The position numbers were made by a program, and so were the translations under genes. Below, one piece after another: positions 61,688 to 64,000 of a stretch of DNA of 64,000 nucleotides (positions are counted from its first letter, which is position 1; the number at the start of each line of letters is the position of its first letter). Under the pieces are notes generated by a model, which saw only the letters and a list, made by a program, of their open reading frames with translations, did not search any database and was not told where the DNA came from. Source of the stretch: Solen grandis (lineage: Eukaryota; Mollusca; Bivalvia; Adapedonta; Solenidae); the NCBI GenBank assembly GCA_021229015.1, contig CM037783.1, forward strand, positions 24,184,052-24,248,051. Direction: 5' to 3'.

Positions 61688-64000
61688 TTATGGTGGATCG
61701 GCCTTCTCAGGGTTAGACTGCCCTCCAGCCGGGGGATTATTCTGCCCCGTTATCAACTGCACATAGTCCCGTAACCATCCTGGTTTCACACTTGGTCGCT
61801 TGGAACGTCGCGGAGTCATAGGTGTAGGTGCGGTCAGTGTACATGGTGGTGCGGTTGGTTGGATTGGTTGTTCTTGAAAGGCTGATGTAGGCTGATGTGT
61901 TGGTGATGCAGGCATGGGGTCTGGAGTAGAAGGGACCGGTTTACAATCTGGGTTATTACGCATAGCGTCTGGAGAATCGAAAGGCGTGTTACTAGTAAGT
62001 TCACTACGGTGAATTGGTGAAGTGTCCCTTCTAGTGGTACTCATGTCGGTGCCTAAATTACCGGAAGTGGGTCCAGGTTTCAACGGAGTCTGTATGAGAG
62101 TAGTCTGAGGTAAAGAAGTCTTTGATAGACTCTGTAAATCAGTCGCAATGGTTTGACGTGTTGGGGGTTGGTATACGGGTGTATAACGACGGAGGAACTT
62201 CCTGTTGCGTAGCGTTATACGGCCAGAACCATCAGTTCGTACGGCATATTGGTCAAATTGATGGACTTCAATGACCTGACCTGTTTTATCCCACTTTAGA
62301 GGGTGGCGACCAGTCTGGTTTTGTATTCTGACAAAGTCACCAGCTTTGAGTGGTGGTAGACGTTTGGTATGTTCACTGAGGCGTTCCCCTATTTTTATAT
62401 GTCTATTTCTGAGGGCAGCCTCGCGTAGAAGTAAAGTGTCTCGCCATGTGTCGTGAGGTAGATAACGACCCGGAAGAATGGGAATGAAGTCTTTCACAGC
62501 ACGTCCGAATACACACATGGCAGGCGAAAGTTTTGTATCCCGATCAGGGGTATTTCGATACTGTAAAATGGCGCGCTGAAAAGCATCAGTGTTAAGTTCA
62601 CCATTCGGGCCGGTGTTGTCAGTTATCATGCGCTTAACCGTCTTGACCCCAACCTCCGCTCTGCAGTTACTATGTGGGAATGCCACCGAAGACAGTCTGT
62701 GATGTACACCCCAGGTGTGCAAGAAGTCTCGTGTTGCAGTCGAGGTGAACTCTGGGCCCCCATCTGAGGCCAGTTCATCTGGAATTCCAAAAGTGACGAA
62801 AGTTTTTCGCAAACTTTCAATTAGACCCGTGGAACCATTTGCGGATCTTTCTACGGTGGGCCAGTTTGAGTACCTGTCCACTATCACAAGGTAATTCACA
62901 CCCTTGTAATGAAAGAAGTCAGCAGATAGACATTGAAACGGGTATTGCGCGTATACGAGTGGTGTTGGAGGAGGATTGGGCTGAGAAGGTGCCATACGAT
63001 TACAATGCGAGCAATTATTTCTTATACTCGTGATATCGGCTGTTATTCCTGGCCAAAAGACAGACTGTTCAGCCCTAGATGTCATCGATGTGACACCTTG
63101 GTGTGCGGAATGAAGGGAGGTAAGTATATCTTGTCTTAGTGAAGGGGGGATCACCAGTCGATCTTTGTAGATAGCGACGCCGTCAACTGTGGACAAATGG
63201 TCTCTAAATGGGAAGAAATCTTTTAGGGGAGCCGGGAAGTCAGTACGAGTGGCGGGGACACCCGTTTCTATTAGCTCCACTAGTTGGTGCATAGGTTCAT
63301 CACTCGATGTAGCTGTGCGCACTTTGTCCCATGTTATACATTTCAAGTTTTCAGTTGAACTAACAGCTGATAAGTACAGGTAAGACTCATTGTTTAGGGA
63401 TACTGATGAGATGTCATCGATGAGTACCATTGGTTCTGCATCTCCAGTCGGGTTGCGCGAAATGGCATCTGGTGCTCGGTTCTTGGCACCTGGCACATGT
63501 AGCATCTTAAATTTGTACCGAAGTGTCTTCTCTTTTAGGTTGCGGAGTCGAGCATTAGGGATGTTTTCCAGGGACCTATCCCCAAATATTTTCAACAACG
63601 GTTTATGATCCACTGCTATCACTAGGTTTTCACATCCAAGTACGAAATATCGAGCTTTCTCAAGAGCATCGGCTACGGCCAATGCTTCACCCTCGACTGG
63701 TGCATATCGTGATTCTGTGGCACTAGTGAATCTGCTTCCGACTAAAGTGATTTTCCACCCATCAGTACAGCAAAACGGTTTTGTTTGAGCACAGTCACAG
63801 TGTTTTTGGAATAACCAGAATCCTATTCCATTTTTAGACCAATCCGTCGCTAGGCAAGTCGGCTTAGTGGGATCAAATATGCGCACACCGTTTTCAATCT
63901 CGTTGATGATCACAGCTTTTGACTCCTGAAAGAGGTCATCAAGGGTTGAGTCCCACTTAAAAGGTGTACTTGGTTTCAGTAACTGACGGAATGGTAACAT
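61688..64000 (-). CDS. Ty3/Gypsy pol polyprotein, C-terminal 770 aa (partial)
   Basis: The frame is open from the window edge to a TAA at 61688, so the protease and reverse transcriptase part lies outside. In window numbering it holds RNase H with acidic residues D53 (ATDWS), E103 (EGEALAV), D131 (AVDHKPL) and D178. It holds an integrase zinc-binding region (H297, H300, C330, C333) and an integrase core D361, D413, E449 with exactly 35 residues between the last two. A basic C-terminal module ([15 protein letters not shown]) and a Pro/Thr-rich tail follow. RNase H before integrase marks the Ty3/Gypsy order. No frameshift or stop is seen in 2.3 kb, suggesting a fairly young copy. The first Met in the window is internal. 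Confidence 0.93.
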   Translation of the reverse strand: MLPFRQLLKPSTPFKWDSTLDDLFQESKAVIINEIENGVRIFDPTKPTCLATDWSKNGIGFWLFQKHCDCAQTKPFCCTDGWKITLVGSRFTSATESRYAPVEGEALAVADALEKARYFVLGCENLVIAVDHKPLLKIFGDRSLENIPNARLRNLKEKTLRYKFKMLHVPGAKNRAPDAISRNPTGDAEPMVLIDDISSVSLNNESYLYLSAVSSTENLKCITWDKVRTATSSDEPMHQLVELIETGVPATRTDFPAPLKDFFPFRDHLSTVDGVAIYKDRLVIPPSLRQDILTSLHSAHQGVTSMTSRAEQSVFWPGITADITSIRNNCSHCNRMAPSQPNPPPTPLVYAQYPFQCLSADFFHYKGVNYLVIVDRYSNWPTVERSANGSTGLIESLRKTFVTFGIPDELASDGGPEFTSTATRDFLHTWGVHHRLSSVAFPHSNCRAEVGVKTVKRMITDNTGPNGELNTDAFQRAILQYRNTPDRDTKLSPAMCVFGRAVKDFIPILPGRYLPHDTWRDTLLLREAALRNRHIKIGERLSEHTKRLPPLKAGDFVRIQNQTGRHPLKWDKTGQVIEVHQFDQYAVRTDGSGRITLRNRKFLRRYTPVYQPPTRQTIATDLQSLSKTSLPQTTLIQTPLKPGPTSGNLGTDMSTTRRDTSPIHRSELTSNTPFDSPDAMRNNPDCKPVPSTPDPMPASPTHQPTSAFQEQPIQPTAPPCTLTAPTPMTPRRSKRPSVKPGWLRDYVQLITGQNNPPAGGQSNPEKADPP

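Overview
This is a eukaryotic, AT-rich, intron-rich window. It is most likely from a bivalve or other molluscan genome. Exons are short and GC-richer than their surroundings. They are bounded by canonical GT/AG signals inside long introns crowded with SINEs, MITE-like hairpins, microsatellites and homopolymers. There is no sign of operons, ribosome binding sites or CRISPR. A 100-base run of N (32088-32187) shows this is a scaffold with a gap. The species cannot be fixed from the sequence alone.

Three host genes can be reconstructed by joining exons with matching splice phase. (1) On the minus strand, 19530-14616, is a four-exon gene for a CARD domain followed by a long coiled-coil protein (524 aa if a 75-nt terminal intron is removed). 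It is probably a death-fold adaptor of innate immunity or cell death. (2) On the minus strand, 31641-29837, are the last two exons of a CTR/SLC31-type copper transporter. All three membrane segments are present, followed by an unusual tail of about 220 residues. Its N-terminal exon is not found and may lie in the assembly gap. (3) On the plus strand, 33791-44733, is a class IA PI3-kinase regulatory (p85-like) subunit with layout C1 - RhoGAP - nSH2 - iSH2 coiled coil - cSH2. It has no SH3 domain. Eleven of twelve recognisable exons join without phase conflict. The one conflict can be solved by a candidate 14-nt microexon. The copper transporter and PI3K genes are head to head across about 2 kb.

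The rest is mobile and repetitive DNA. 0.25-2.06 kb holds a 329-bp tandem satellite. 6.8-9.9 kb holds a long inverted-repeat complex with a SINE inside, plus two tandem arrays. 10.8-14.3 kb is SINE-rich. 16.94-17.39 kb is a near-palindromic element in CARD intron 1. Two TTAA-flanked piggyBac-like MITEs sit upstream of and inside the PI3K gene. 47.87-50.48 kb is a complete MULE-type DNA transposon with a perfect 9-bp target duplication and ribosylated... no intact transposase: it carries PHD/FLYWCH-like exons and only the C-terminal end of a transposase, and a 35-bp SINE tail has inserted into it. 53.15-54.70 kb holds two large inverted-repeat elements. 57.2-58.2 kb is a satellite/AT-repeat block. 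60.95-64.0 kb is the 3' end of a Ty3/Gypsy LTR retrotransposon (minus strand) with an open pol frame running off the window edge.

The most unusual items are the C1-RhoGAP p85 subunit with its implied microexon, the CARD-coiled-coil gene whose intron carries a 450-bp hairpin next to a splice acceptor, the long-tailed copper transporter, and the internally deleted MULE.
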